From an uncultured Flavobacteriales bacterium (GTDB lineage: Bacteria > Bacteroidota > Bacteroidia > Flavobacteriales_D > Sanyastnellaceae), in contig CALSMK010000014.1 of the NCBI GenBank assembly GCA_943787435.1, positions 29,097 through 93,096 on the forward strand: 64,000 nt of DNA, written 5' to 3'. The notes beneath the pieces were generated by a model. The model was not told the origin of the DNA and did not search any database. It was given only the letters and a program-made list of their open reading frames with translations. The position numbers and the translations under genes were made by a program. The first letter of the stretch is position 1; each line of letters begins with the position of its first letter. Below are positions 53,796 through 62,369 of the stretch, piece by piece.

Positions 53796-54220
53796 GGTCT
53801 TGGCTGTCCTCTGCGCACGTCAATGGCCAAGGTGGCCGGCGAAATGGATCGGACCCGCGCGCTTTTGCCCAACCGTGCTTCAATTTCTACCCCCAATTGA
53901 CTCGAAGGAACTTCGGTTCGCGGCGTCCTCAGCCCCACGACTTTAAGGGTCACAGGGGTCTGGTTGCTCCACCAACGGCCTTTGAGGTGATCCCAGGAGG
54001 ACAGCACCACGTCGGCCTTGGCCGTGGAATCAATGAGGACCGCTTGCAGGCCTGTGCTGGCTTCCGCCCCGATGAGTTCAATGGCAAAGGAGTAAGTGAC
54101 GGTTCTTTCTCCATCCATGGCCCTCAAGAGCCACAGAAAGGCCGCCAAACTCAGGCAAATGAAAAAGGTCCTGCCGTTGAGGGAGGACATTTTCTTTCGG
54201 ATGCGGCTGCCGGCACCCAT
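53792..54220 (-). CDS. YbbR-like (CdaR-type) membrane-anchored protein
   Basis: 142 residues. One N-terminal helix (TFFICLSLAAFLWLLRAM) is followed by a small beta-rich domain (VTYSFAIELIGAEASTG) with the YbbR pattern of two strands and a Pro-rich bend (WWSNQTPVTLKVVGL). Its length is that of the short Bacteroidota form. The role is unclear; related CdaR proteins regulate diadenylate cyclase. It lies between yajC and nhaC and overlaps nhaC. Confidence 0.75.
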   Translation of the reverse strand: MGAGSRIRKKMSSLNGRTFFICLSLAAFLWLLRAMDGERTVTYSFAIELIGAEASTGLQAVLIDSTAKADVVLSSWDHLKGRWWSNQTPVTLKVVGLRTPRTEVPSSQLGVEIEARLGKSARVRSISPATLAIDVRRGQPRP

Positions 54221-54222
54221 CC

Positions 54223-54546
54223 TTAGCCCTTGTTGGAGATCGCTTCTTCGCTGGCGGCACCATCGGCTGAAATGCCACCGATGTCCACGCGCATGCTGCC
54301 CTTGTCGATTTGGAGCAAGACAGTGCTGTCGTTGATCTCCAACACCTTTCCGTGGATGCCGCCCACAGTGACGACACGGTCACCTTTGGCAATGTTCTCT
54401 CGGAAGTTACGGGTCTCCTTTTGCTTCTTGATCTGCGGTCGCATGATGAAGAAATAAAACACGGCCATGGTGCCAACAATGAAGACCAAGGTGCTGCCGC
54501 CTCCAGCAGCGCCGGCTTGAAGAAGAATGGATGGAATGAGTGTCAT
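54223..54546 (-). CDS. yajC: Sec translocon accessory subunit YajC
   Basis: 107 residues. One membrane helix (GSTLVFIVGTMAVFYFFIM) is followed by the family motif RPQIKKQKETRNFRENIAKG and the beta-domain DRVVTVGGIHGKVLEINDST. YajC joins SecD and SecF in the inner membrane to help protein export. It overlaps the DUF1573 stop by 4 bases, as usual in Bacteroidota operons. Confidence 0.95.
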   Translation of the reverse strand: MTLIPSILLQAGAAGGGSTLVFIVGTMAVFYFFIMRPQIKKQKETRNFRENIAKGDRVVTVGGIHGKVLEINDSTVLLQIDKGSMRVDIGGISADGAASEEAISNKG

Positions 54547-55034
54547 GGATTCAAAAGAGATGAGGGGGTGTCGGGGCCGATGATTTGTGCAGTGAAGCTC
54601 AACTCAACGGATGAAGGAATGGCATTGGAGACCACCGTGGCGGACTCCTCCATTTTTTTGGTTTGTTCTCCAGCTTGAAAACTCAAGGTAATGTCTCTCG
54701 ATTCTCCAGGCGGCAGAGGGGATCGATCCCAGTCTTTGGCCACGGTGCATCCGCAGGTGGGCAAGATTTGGGTGATGACCATAGGGGAGTTGCCCGAGTT
54801 GGTCAACAGGTATTGGAGATCGCGTTTTTCGCCAGCCGCCACCAGACCGAGGTCGATGGATTTTTTGTCCCACGACATCTTGGGGGCTTCTGTGGCGCCG
54901 CTTTCTCCAGGGAGATGAATGAAACTGGAGTCCACACTTTCGGTGGAGCCCGAGGTACAGGATGTTAGCCAAAAGGAGCCAAGGACGAATGCTGCCCATT
55001 GGACAGCCCACATGACTTGGCGACGGGACTTCAT
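54543..55034 (-). CDS. DUF1573 lipoprotein
   Basis: 163 residues. The signal ends in GSFWLTSC, a lipobox. The DUF1573 domain has the immunoglobulin-like strands KSIDLGLVAAGEKRDLQYLL, SGNSPMVITQILPTCGCTVA (with the conserved CGC), and PLPPGESRDITLSFQAGEQ. It is probably outer-membrane anchored. It lies between nusB and yajC, abutting nusB and overlapping yajC by 4 bases. Confidence 0.9.
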   Translation of the reverse strand: MKSRRQVMWAVQWAAFVLGSFWLTSCTSGSTESVDSSFIHLPGESGATEAPKMSWDKKSIDLGLVAAGEKRDLQYLLTNSGNSPMVITQILPTCGCTVAKDWDRSPLPPGESRDITLSFQAGEQTKKMEESATVVSNAIPSSVELSFTAQIIGPDTPSSLLNP

Positions 55035-55975
55035 TCGATGAGTCCCCTGCCGGTTTTGACGATGCGACCGTCTTCACGCATGGCACCAAACAATTTGTCG
55101 AGAACGCCATTGACGAAGGCTCCGGACTTCTCGGTGCTGTAAAATTTGGCCAAATCGATGTACTCGTTGATGGTGACTTTCAACGGAACAGACTCAAAGG
55201 TTCGGGCTTCCGCCAAAGCCATTCGTAGCAACAGAAGGTCCATGGTGGCAATGCGCTCGATGTCCCAATTGGAGGCGGCTTCCTCAATGGCCTTGTCGTG
55301 CTCTGCACCCATGGCCAAGGTGCGGCTGAACAAGTGCTCCAGGAATTCGCGGTCGTCGCCATCGTCCTTCCACATTTCGGAAATAATCAGGTCTTCGGAG
55401 TCTTCATTGATGGTTTTGACCGTCTTCAGCACAATGGAGCTGGCCAAGTCCATGTCGTCGCTCCAGAGAATGCTCTGTTCTTCAATCCATTCCTGAAGGC
55501 TTTCATCGTTGACGATGTGCTTTCGGAACATGCGGTTGAGCGACTCGCGGTCGTGCTGAAATCCCCGCTCCTCATTGTTCATGTAGGCGGAGTATTCATC
55601 ACTGGAAACCAGAGATTTGAAGAGCCTCTTGATCAAGTCTTGTTCCTGTCCCCATCCCAAATTGCGGTTGGCGGCCTCCTTGGCCAGCAGTTTGCTTTTG
55701 ATGATCACACGGAGCGGCTTGTTGTTGACGAACTTGGTGTTCGGGTGCAGGTCTTCGTGGGTGGGCTGTTGCTTCATCCGGCCGGACTCAATGCGCTCAA
55801 TAGCAGCATCTTGCATCTCCCCGATGAGCATCAAAAGAAGCAGGTAAAGATCATAAGTCTTGTCCAGAGCTTTGAGCAAAAGCTTGTGGGCCTCTTCCAC
55901 GGAACCGTCTTTATCGGAGTGAAAAGCATACAAGGTTTGCAGAACCTTGATGCGAAGCTGACGGCGGTTGAACAT
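55031..55975 (-). CDS. nusB: Transcription antitermination factor NusB
   Basis: 314 residues from ATG 55975. The start MFNRRQLRIKVLQTLYAFH and the C-terminal domain (WDIERIATMDLLLLRMALAE, then VTINEYIDLAKFYSTEKSG, FVNGVLDKLFGAM) are typical. As in other Bacteroidota, the protein is about twice the length of Escherichia coli NusB because of an N-terminal extension. It binds boxA RNA with NusE in rRNA antitermination. It is the first gene of the operon that runs to uvrA. Confidence 0.94.
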   Translation of the reverse strand: MFNRRQLRIKVLQTLYAFHSDKDGSVEEAHKLLLKALDKTYDLYLLLLMLIGEMQDAAIERIESGRMKQQPTHEDLHPNTKFVNNKPLRVIIKSKLLAKEAANRNLGWGQEQDLIKRLFKSLVSSDEYSAYMNNEERGFQHDRESLNRMFRKHIVNDESLQEWIEEQSILWSDDMDLASSIVLKTVKTINEDSEDLIISEMWKDDGDDREFLEHLFSRTLAMGAEHDKAIEEAASNWDIERIATMDLLLLRMALAEARTFESVPLKVTINEYIDLAKFYSTEKSGAFVNGVLDKLFGAMREDGRIVKTGRGLIE

Positions 55976-56046
55976 GGAAAGTGAATTCGGCTGCAAGTTG
56001 GTGCATTCCCCTCGGATAATGCAAGGCGAGCAAAGAAGTACAGGTG

Positions 56047-56054
56047 TAATTTTG
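56047..56054 (+). promoter_or_regulatory. Candidate -7 element for the DUF4249 gene
   Basis: TAATTTTG matches TAnnTTTG exactly, 45 bases before ATG 56100. No clear -33 TTG is seen. It lies between nusB and the DUF4249 gene, which are divergent. Confidence 0.35.
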
Positions 56055-56099
56055 AACATGTTCACGGGTCAAACGTTGCTTGGATGTACCCATTTTTTC

Positions 56100-57047
56100 A
56101 TGAATCAGATTCTTCGCGCTTTTTCGGCCCACTTCACCTTCGTTTTTGTGGCGCTTCTCCTGGTTGGTTGCGAGCAAGAAATCACTGTGGTTGTTCCCAA
56201 TCAAGAGCCACAAATTGTGGTCGAAGGCAGCATTGAATTGGGCGGGCCTCCAGTGGTGTTGCTGAGCCAGTCACAAGACTATTTTGCCCCGCTGGATGCG
56301 GCTTCATTGGGCAGCTTGTACTCGGGTGGAGCCGAGGTGACCCTGACAGTAGACGGGGAGCCTGTGGCCATGGATGAAATCTGCACAGGGGATTTGAGCC
56401 CCACTGAATTGGAAGCCGCCGCCGCCATCCTTGGATTTCCAGTGGAAGTGCTGTTGTTGAGCAATGTGTGCGCTTACACCTCTTTTTCAGTGTTGGGCGA
56501 AGCGGGAAGGACCTACGGCATCGAGGCCATTTTTGATGGCGACACAGCCACGGCCCTCACGAAGCTGAATGCGCCTGTGCCGTTGGACAGCTTGTGGTTT
56601 GAAATCCCAGGCAACGTGGACTCCTTGGGCATTCTTCACGCGACGTTTGAGGACCCCGATTCCTTGGGCAACGCCTACCGTTGGTCCTCCAAGCGGTTGG
56701 GTGTGGACGATGGCTTGATTTACTCCACCATATCGGTGGTGGACGATGCCTTCTTCAATGGGTTGGCTTTTGAATTCACCAATTTCCGGCCGGTCACAGC
56801 CGAGGACTTCGAAGAAGACGCCAATCCCGATGAAATCGGGTTTTACAAAACAGGCGACACGGTGGTGGTGCGTTGGGATCACATTGACCGAGGGGTGTAT
56901 GACGCCATTTCGAGCATGGAAGAACAGGTGCAATCCCAAGGCTCTCCGTTTGCCAACCCATCTGATGTGGCCACCAACATTTCTGGAGGTTTGGGCCTGT
57001 GGGTGGCTTACGCGCCATTCCTGGATACAGTGATATGCGTGCCCTGA
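56100..57047 (+). CDS. DUF4249-family lipoprotein
   Basis: 315 residues from ATG 56100. The signal ends in LLVGCEQEITVVVPNQEPQI, with the lipidated Cys near residue 23; the domain start VVEGSIELGGPPVVLLSQSQ is typical of DUF4249. Such lipoproteins in Bacteroidota usually stand next to a TonB-dependent receptor, but none is here. The C-terminal region (GGLGLWVAYAPF) is also family-like. It is probably on the outer membrane. It is followed 25 bases later by the DUF4139 gene. Confidence 0.85.
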   Translation: MNQILRAFSAHFTFVFVALLLVGCEQEITVVVPNQEPQIVVEGSIELGGPPVVLLSQSQDYFAPLDAASLGSLYSGGAEVTLTVDGEPVAMDEICTGDLSPTELEAAAAILGFPVEVLLLSNVCAYTSFSVLGEAGRTYGIEAIFDGDTATALTKLNAPVPLDSLWFEIPGNVDSLGILHATFEDPDSLGNAYRWSSKRLGVDDGLIYSTISVVDDAFFNGLAFEFTNFRPVTAEDFEEDANPDEIGFYKTGDTVVVRWDHIDRGVYDAISSMEEQVQSQGSPFANPSDVATNISGGLGLWVAYAPFLDTVICVP

Positions 57048-57072
57048 CACGGCTCCTCTGTACCTTTCGGGC

Positions 57073-58551
57073 ATGCGCCGATTCAACCCGAAAATCTGGT
57101 CCTCTCTTTTTCTCCTGACCTGCGGCCTTGGGCCGTTGCAAAGCCAGACTGTAGAACACGTTGTTTTTTACCGGGATGCAGCCGTTGTGACATGGATGTC
57201 GGACTGTGAGCAGGTCCCCTGCACGCTGGCCCTGAGTGACCAACCTTTGGATGATGCCCGGTATTGGGTCATTCCTTCCGATGCTTCCAAGCCCATTCAT
57301 GTGTCGGCCCAATCTGGGCGCATGGCCCAGAACCCGAGTCAGCAGAAGCGGTCGGGAGATCTGCGGGTTGAGCTGGAAGGGATCGAGTTGGACCTGTCTC
57401 TCAAAAGTGCCCAATTGGATTTGGTGGAAGAGGATTTGGCCATGCTTCGGGCCAACCGAAAAGTGGGCGGTACCGCAGAATCGGTTCTGGTGGAGGATTT
57501 AGAAGAGGTGTCCGATTGGATGCACACGATGTTCAGAGAGGCCCTGTACCGCAGGGTAGAGTTGCGGGGAGAGCTGACCCTTCTGGAAGAAGAAAAGAAA
57601 GGCATCCTCGAGGAGTTGGCCACCTTGAATGGCCGCGATGTGCACCAATTGACCGCTGACGTGAGCGATGGAACAGGACTCACCCTTTGGACCGAAGTCC
57701 TGGAATCTTCAGAAGCGGGGTGGAAGCCCAAGGATCAATTGAACTTGGCACAAGGCGGTCAAAAAGCCACTTGGTCCCAACGCGTGGGGTACACCTTGAA
57801 CGTCCCGGCCACAGCAGAAACCAAAGCCACCTTTGTAGACCGCCCTTGGTCCCCGAGAAAACTGAACGCGGATGTAGCCATAGATCCCAAAGTGTATGGC
57901 AAGGTGTCGAGGGCAGAAGAGCCCCATGAAGGTGCCGTCGTGTGGAGTTCAGAACAGAGTTCTCAGCGGTTTGAAGTGCCCAGTGGGTTTTCGCTGGCAG
58001 GTCCAATCCAAGGGGAGGTCGAAGTGGCCAGCCATGAAGTTTCTGTGGTCCGGTCATTCAGTTGCACCCCAAAAACGGCTTCTGTTGTGGAGGCCTGGGT
58101 CACTTTTCCCCTCTTGCACCGATCAGCCGTGGCTTCCCGCGAGATTCAAGTCCTAGACAATGGCAAAACCCCAAGCATGCGGCCTTTGCTGGTGAGGGCG
58201 GATTCCATTCAAGTCTCTTGCGGAGTGGACGACGAATGGTCGGTCTCCCGCTCCAAGGAGATGGCCTTGTGCAGCAAGTCACCCCTTGGAAACCGAATCA
58301 AGCACAAGCGGGCCTTTGTGATCGAGATCAGCAACCAAAGCAAAGAGAAGGGGGTCTTGACGGTCCGCGAGCCGCTGCCGACTGCCAGAAATCTGGAAAT
58401 CGAAATGTCTCCAGAAGACCTGGATGGCGGGGTTCTCAATGAGGCGTTGGAGTCCATTGTGTGGCACATCGAACTCAATGCTGGTGAGCGCAGAACGCTC
58501 AGTTTCTCTTTCGACGTCATTCACGATAAAGGCGTGAGCTTCTCGGAGTGA
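57073..58551 (+). CDS. DUF4139-domain exported protein
   Basis: 492 residues with a signal peptide (SSLFLLTCGLGPLQSQ). The N-terminal part has VEHVVFYRDAAVVTW, the typical start of the family, then a long coiled coil (about 110-200, for example RVELRGELTLLEEEKKGIL). The DUF4139 domain in the C-terminal half holds TVREPLPTARNLEIEMSPED and LNAGERRTLSFSFDVIHD. Family members are periplasmic; the name mucoidy inhibitor A is sometimes used, but the role is not known. It is probably cotranscribed with the DUF4249 gene. Confidence 0.8.
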   Translation: MRRFNPKIWSSLFLLTCGLGPLQSQTVEHVVFYRDAAVVTWMSDCEQVPCTLALSDQPLDDARYWVIPSDASKPIHVSAQSGRMAQNPSQQKRSGDLRVELEGIELDLSLKSAQLDLVEEDLAMLRANRKVGGTAESVLVEDLEEVSDWMHTMFREALYRRVELRGELTLLEEEKKGILEELATLNGRDVHQLTADVSDGTGLTLWTEVLESSEAGWKPKDQLNLAQGGQKATWSQRVGYTLNVPATAETKATFVDRPWSPRKLNADVAIDPKVYGKVSRAEEPHEGAVVWSSEQSSQRFEVPSGFSLAGPIQGEVEVASHEVSVVRSFSCTPKTASVVEAWVTFPLLHRSAVASREIQVLDNGKTPSMRPLLVRADSIQVSCGVDDEWSVSRSKEMALCSKSPLGNRIKHKRAFVIEISNQSKEKGVLTVREPLPTARNLEIEMSPEDLDGGVLNEALESIVWHIELNAGERRTLSFSFDVIHDKGVSFSE

Positions 58552-58571
58552 TCCAAGGAGGGTGAGGCGGG

Positions 58572-59768
58572 TCAACCGACCGGCCGGAGCAATGCCTTGG
58601 CCACACGCTGGCTGGCCCCTTCTTTGGACAAGGCTGCACGAAGCATGGCTTGGTCGGCTTTCTGTTGGGCACGGCCTTCCTTGGACATCACCTCTTTGAG
58701 GGTAGAGACGAGCACGGAGGGCGAGCACGCTTCTTGGATTCGCTCAGGCACCACTTCCCGGTCCAGAATCAGGTTGACCAACGAAATGTATTTGACCCGG
58801 CTAAAGGCCTTGGCAATGCGGTAGGTGAACCCGCTGGTTTGGTAGGCGACCACCTGAGGCAAACCCGCCAATGCGGCCTCCAAGGTGGCCGTTCCACTGG
58901 TCACCACACCGACATCTGCATGGGCATAAAGCGCCTGCGTGGACCCAAACAGCACCGGCAGTGAGGTCGCGTAGTCAGCAGGGGTCCGCCCTGGGGCTCC
59001 CGCCACCACCGCACAATGGTCGGGAAAGGCTTGAGCGGTTTGTTCCAAGATCGGCAACATGCGCAGGATTTCTTGGGGGCGCGAACCGGGCAGGAGCGCC
59101 AAAATGGGCCCGGAAATGGGCAAGCCATGGGCCTTTCGCCAGGAGACCGAACGCGCATTTTCTTGGGCTTCAGGGGCATCTTCGCCTGCTGTCGATCCTT
59201 CAGTTCCCGCGGCTTTTTGAGAGGCGGACAAGTTGGGCGAGGGCTCCACCAGTGGGTGACCCACGTATTCGACCTCGATGTCCAACCCTTCGTAACTCTC
59301 CGGTTCAAAGGGCAGGATCACACTCAGTCGGTCAATGTCGCGCGCGATTTGATGAACGCGGTGCTTCTTCCAGGCCCAGACTTGGGGCGAGATGTACATG
59401 TCGACGGGTATGCCTTGTTTGCGGGCCCATTTGGCCAGCCTCAAGTTGAATCCGGGGTAGTCCACCAAAAGAATGCGGTCGGGCTTGAAGCCCAAGATGT
59501 CGGCCTTCACCCGGCGAAACAGGGACCATAAAAAGCCCAGCTTTGCAAAGACCTCCAAAAACCCCATGATGGAGGTGTTGCTGATGTGCTCCACCAGCCC
59601 CACATTTTGCGCGGCCATTTCGTCGCCACCCATGCCGCGAAACTGCAGCTCTGGTTGCGCCTGAAGGGCCTTTTGAATGACCTTGGCAGCGTGGGCGTCT
59701 CCCGAGGGTTCGCCCGCCAAGACATACACCCTTTCGATGGCCTTGGTTGGCGACTGTGCCGCGGTCAT
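58572..59768 (-). CDS. lpxB: Lipid-A-disaccharide synthase
   Basis: 398 residues from ATG 59768. A GT19-family glycosyltransferase that joins UDP-diacylglucosamine and lipid X. Motifs: VYVLAGEPSGDAHAAKVI, SIMGFLEVFAKLGFLWSLF, DRILLVDYPGFNLRLAKWA, MYISPQVWAWKKHRVHQI, LALLPGSRPQEILRML, and VVTSGTATLEAALAGLPQVV. It is peripheral on the cytoplasmic side of the inner membrane. The insert after VGHPLVE is longer than in Escherichia coli. It is the last gene of pepD-surE-orf-lpxB and overlaps the orf by 4 bases. Confidence 0.95.
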   Translation of the reverse strand: MTAAQSPTKAIERVYVLAGEPSGDAHAAKVIQKALQAQPELQFRGMGGDEMAAQNVGLVEHISNTSIMGFLEVFAKLGFLWSLFRRVKADILGFKPDRILLVDYPGFNLRLAKWARKQGIPVDMYISPQVWAWKKHRVHQIARDIDRLSVILPFEPESYEGLDIEVEYVGHPLVEPSPNLSASQKAAGTEGSTAGEDAPEAQENARSVSWRKAHGLPISGPILALLPGSRPQEILRMLPILEQTAQAFPDHCAVVAGAPGRTPADYATSLPVLFGSTQALYAHADVGVVTSGTATLEAALAGLPQVVAYQTSGFTYRIAKAFSRVKYISLVNLILDREVVPERIQEACSPSVLVSTLKEVMSKEGRAQQKADQAMLRAALSKEGASQRVAKALLRPVG

Positions 59769-60079
59769 TCGCCGCTCATTTGCAGAAAGACAATCGCCAG
59801 CACCAACAGCACCATGAGCAACATGGTTCCCTTGGCGAAATGGTCTTTTTTCCGTTTGTAGGCCCAATGGAAGAGGGGAACCACAGACAATGTGCAAAGG
59901 CTGAGAATGCGGTCCTTGTAGAGGGGGCTGGCCACAAAGACTTCGCGGTGGAAGTAGGCCAGGGATTCCTCTTCGGCCCAGGCCCATCCGATGCCCAAAA
60001 TCAAGTAGCCCGCAAGGGCGGCCAAAACGCCGCCCAAAACGCCCCACCAAACCCGATCTATGTTTTTAGCCTTGTTCAT
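59765..60079 (-). CDS. Small membrane protein of the surE-lpxB locus
   Basis: 104 residues with hydrophobic segments GVLGGVLAALAGYLILGIG, LSLCTLSVVPLFHWAY and MLLMVLLVLAIVFL. It overlaps surE by 14 bases and lpxB by 4, and stands between them, a place where related genomes also carry a small membrane protein. No domain name can be given. It could help lpxB or envelope synthesis, but that is inference from position only. Confidence 0.75.
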   Translation of the reverse strand: MNKAKNIDRVWWGVLGGVLAALAGYLILGIGWAWAEEESLAYFHREVFVASPLYKDRILSLCTLSVVPLFHWAYKRKKDHFAKGTMLLMVLLVLAIVFLQMSGE

Positions 60080-60875
60080 GGCTCAGGTTCCAACCGTTCA
60101 ATTGGCCAATGGCGTGGTGGGCGGTGAGGTCGTACTGGACCGGAACCACGCTGGCGTAGCCTTCCTTGAGGGCATAGATGTCGGTGTCTACACCCAGGTC
60201 TGGGTTCTGAAACTCTCCGCGCATCCAGTAATAGGGACTGCCTCCGGGGGTTTCCCTTTGGTCAAAGGTGTCCCTCCAATGTCCCATCGCTTGGCGGCAG
60301 ACACGGATGCCTTTTAGGTCCTCTGGAGCCACCTTTGGGATGTTCACGTTCAGGCAAGTGCCGGTGGGCAATCCCTTGTCGAGAACAGCTGCGGCCATGG
60401 TGCGCGCGACTTGCATCGATGCGCCAAAATCGGCGTCCCAGCGCTCGTCCAGCAGGGAGAAACCAATGGAAGGAATGCCACACATGGCCCCCTCTACGGC
60501 AGCCGACATGGTGCCTGAGTAAATGACATTGATGGAGGCGTTGCTTCCGTGATTGACTCCGCTCACCAACAAGTCTGGCAGGTTGTCTTCTCCAAACACC
60601 TCAGCCACTGCCAGCTTTACGCAGTCTACAGGGGTGCCGGAACAGGACCTGGCCTCTTTGACGCCTCGACCAAATTCAAAAGGGTGAAGGCGCAGAATTC
60701 GGCTGAAAGTCACGGCATGTCCCATGCCACTCTGGGGGCTGTCGGGGGCCACCACGTAAACGTCGCCAAGCTCGGTCATCACTTCGGCCAGGCATTGGAT
60801 GCCCTTGGCGGTGATGCCATCGTCGTTGATGACCACGATTCTCGGCCGTTGGCCGTTGCTGGGGGAGGAGCTCAT
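60066..60875 (-). CDS. surE: 5'-/3'-nucleotidase SurE
   Basis: 269 residues. Motifs: IVVINDDGITAKGIQCL at the start with the metal-binding Asp-Asp, VVAPDSPQSGMGHAVTF, GTPVDCVKLAV, LLVSGVNHGSNAS and NVIYSGTMSAAVEGAM. It removes phosphate from nucleoside monophosphates and short polyphosphates. It overlaps the pepD stop by 4 bases and the small membrane gene by 14. Confidence 0.95.
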   Translation of the reverse strand: MSSSPSNGQRPRIVVINDDGITAKGIQCLAEVMTELGDVYVVAPDSPQSGMGHAVTFSRILRLHPFEFGRGVKEARSCSGTPVDCVKLAVAEVFGEDNLPDLLVSGVNHGSNASINVIYSGTMSAAVEGAMCGIPSIGFSLLDERWDADFGASMQVARTMAAAVLDKGLPTGTCLNVNIPKVAPEDLKGIRVCRQAMGHWRDTFDQRETPGGSPYYWMRGEFQNPDLGVDTDIYALKEGYASVVPVQYDLTAHHAIGQLNGWNLSHEQG

Positions 60876-62332
60876 GCGTGTTCAGGAATGCGTTTGAGGG
60901 CTTCTTGGAACCAGTCCCAATACTTGGCCACAGAAGAGACAGAGGCCCGTTCGTCGGGGCTGTGTGCACCCAAAATGGTGGGGCCAAAACTGACCATGTC
61001 CAAGTGGGGATAACGGCTGCCCAGGATGCCGCATTCCAATCCGGCATGGCAAGCCAAAACAAGGGGTTCTTCTTGGTACAATTCCCGATAGAGATCGGTC
61101 ATCATGCGCACCACATCGCTGCTCGGATTTGGGGTCCAGCCTGGGTAGGCTCCGCCTCGAGAGGAGGAGAATCCGGCCATTTCAAACCCCGCTTCTATCC
61201 TGCGGGCAAAGTCGAGCTTTTCGCTGTCCACGGAGCTGCGGGTGAGGCAATGCGCCTCCATCTTCCCATCGGACAGGAGGATGCGAGCCAGGTTGTTGGA
61301 GGTTTGAACCAGCCCTTCAATGTCCGGGCTCATGCGGTCAATGCCGTTGGGGCAGATGTCCAAGACCGAAAGGATGGCTTGGGTGTGATGCTCGGGCACC
61401 ACATGATCCGGAGCTCCAACGTCGTGCAGCTGGATGGTCAGGCTGGGGTCCGTGGTTTTGTATTCCGCTTGGATGGCAGAGGCGAGCTCGGTGAGCTCCG
61501 CTTCCCATTGTGCAGCACTGAGGTTGGAGGCCACTGTGGCTTTGGCCTCTCTGGGGATGGCGTTTCGAAGGCCGCCTCCATCGAGGACGGCCAACTCCGC
61601 TGTGGCATTTTTGGCCATCATTTCGCGGAGAATGCGCACCAAAATCTTGTTGGCATTGGCAATGCCTTTGTGGATGTCCATGCCAGAGTGGCCGCCGCTG
61701 CCGCCTTTCACTTCGATGGTCACCCCGTGGTCTTCTGTTCCGGAGACTGTGCCAAAGTCAGCTTCGAAGGCCATGTCTACACCGCCCGCACAGCCGATTC
61801 CAATCTCTCGGTCGTCTTCGGTATCCAGGTTCAGCAAAATGTCTCCTTTGAGCCATTCTTTCCGGAGCTCCAAGGCCCCCGTCATCCCGGTTTCTTCATC
61901 GATGGTGAACAGAAGCTCCAAGGCAGGGTGGGCCACGTCAGAGGCTTCCATCACCGCCAACATGGTGGCGGCCCCCAGTCCATTGTCTGCTCCGAGTGTG
62001 GTTCCTTCGGCCTTTACCCAGTCTCCTTCGACCCTCATTCGAATGCCTTCGGTGTCAAAGTCAAAGACCGTGTCGTTGTTTTTCTGGCATACCATGTCCA
62101 CATGGCTCTGCAACACGACGGTCTTGCGGTTTTCCATTCCGGGGGTGGCTGGTTTGCGAACCAGGACATTGCCCACTTCATCGGATTCGACCTCCAAACC
62201 GGCTTCACGGGCAAGGCCTGTGATCCATTCGCACACGGCGGCTTCCTGACCGGAAGGACGCGGAATGTCGTTTAAGTCGGCAAATCGCCCCCACAGGGCG
62301 CTTGGGTTCAGTTGGCGTACAGCTTCAGACAT
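60872..62332 (-). CDS. pepD: Aminoacyl-histidine dipeptidase (M20 family)
   Basis: 486 residues from ATG 62332. Zinc-dependent dipeptidase that cleaves Xaa-His and similar dipeptides. Motifs: DIPRPSGQEAAVCEWI, VLQSHVDMVCQK (metal His-Asp), TTLGADNGLGAATMLAVME, LFTIDEETGMTGALEL (catalytic Glu-Glu), KGGSGGHSGMDI and LACHAGLECGILGSRYPHLD. All metal ligands appear present. It is probably cytoplasmic because there is no signal peptide. It is the first gene of the operon with surE, the small membrane gene and lpxB. Confidence 0.93.
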   Translation of the reverse strand: MSEAVRQLNPSALWGRFADLNDIPRPSGQEAAVCEWITGLAREAGLEVESDEVGNVLVRKPATPGMENRKTVVLQSHVDMVCQKNNDTVFDFDTEGIRMRVEGDWVKAEGTTLGADNGLGAATMLAVMEASDVAHPALELLFTIDEETGMTGALELRKEWLKGDILLNLDTEDDREIGIGCAGGVDMAFEADFGTVSGTEDHGVTIEVKGGSGGHSGMDIHKGIANANKILVRILREMMAKNATAELAVLDGGGLRNAIPREAKATVASNLSAAQWEAELTELASAIQAEYKTTDPSLTIQLHDVGAPDHVVPEHHTQAILSVLDICPNGIDRMSPDIEGLVQTSNNLARILLSDGKMEAHCLTRSSVDSEKLDFARRIEAGFEMAGFSSSRGGAYPGWTPNPSSDVVRMMTDLYRELYQEEPLVLACHAGLECGILGSRYPHLDMVSFGPTILGAHSPDERASVSSVAKYWDWFQEALKRIPEHA

Positions 62333-62369
62333 GGCTCGAAATTCGGCCAAAAAACCAAGCTGTGCCCCA

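Noticed and set aside
60878..62275. 465-residue plus-strand frame opposite pepD
   Set aside because: Shadow of the pepD gene caused by GC-rich codons; composition (His/Gly/Val-rich) is not protein-like and there is no motif.
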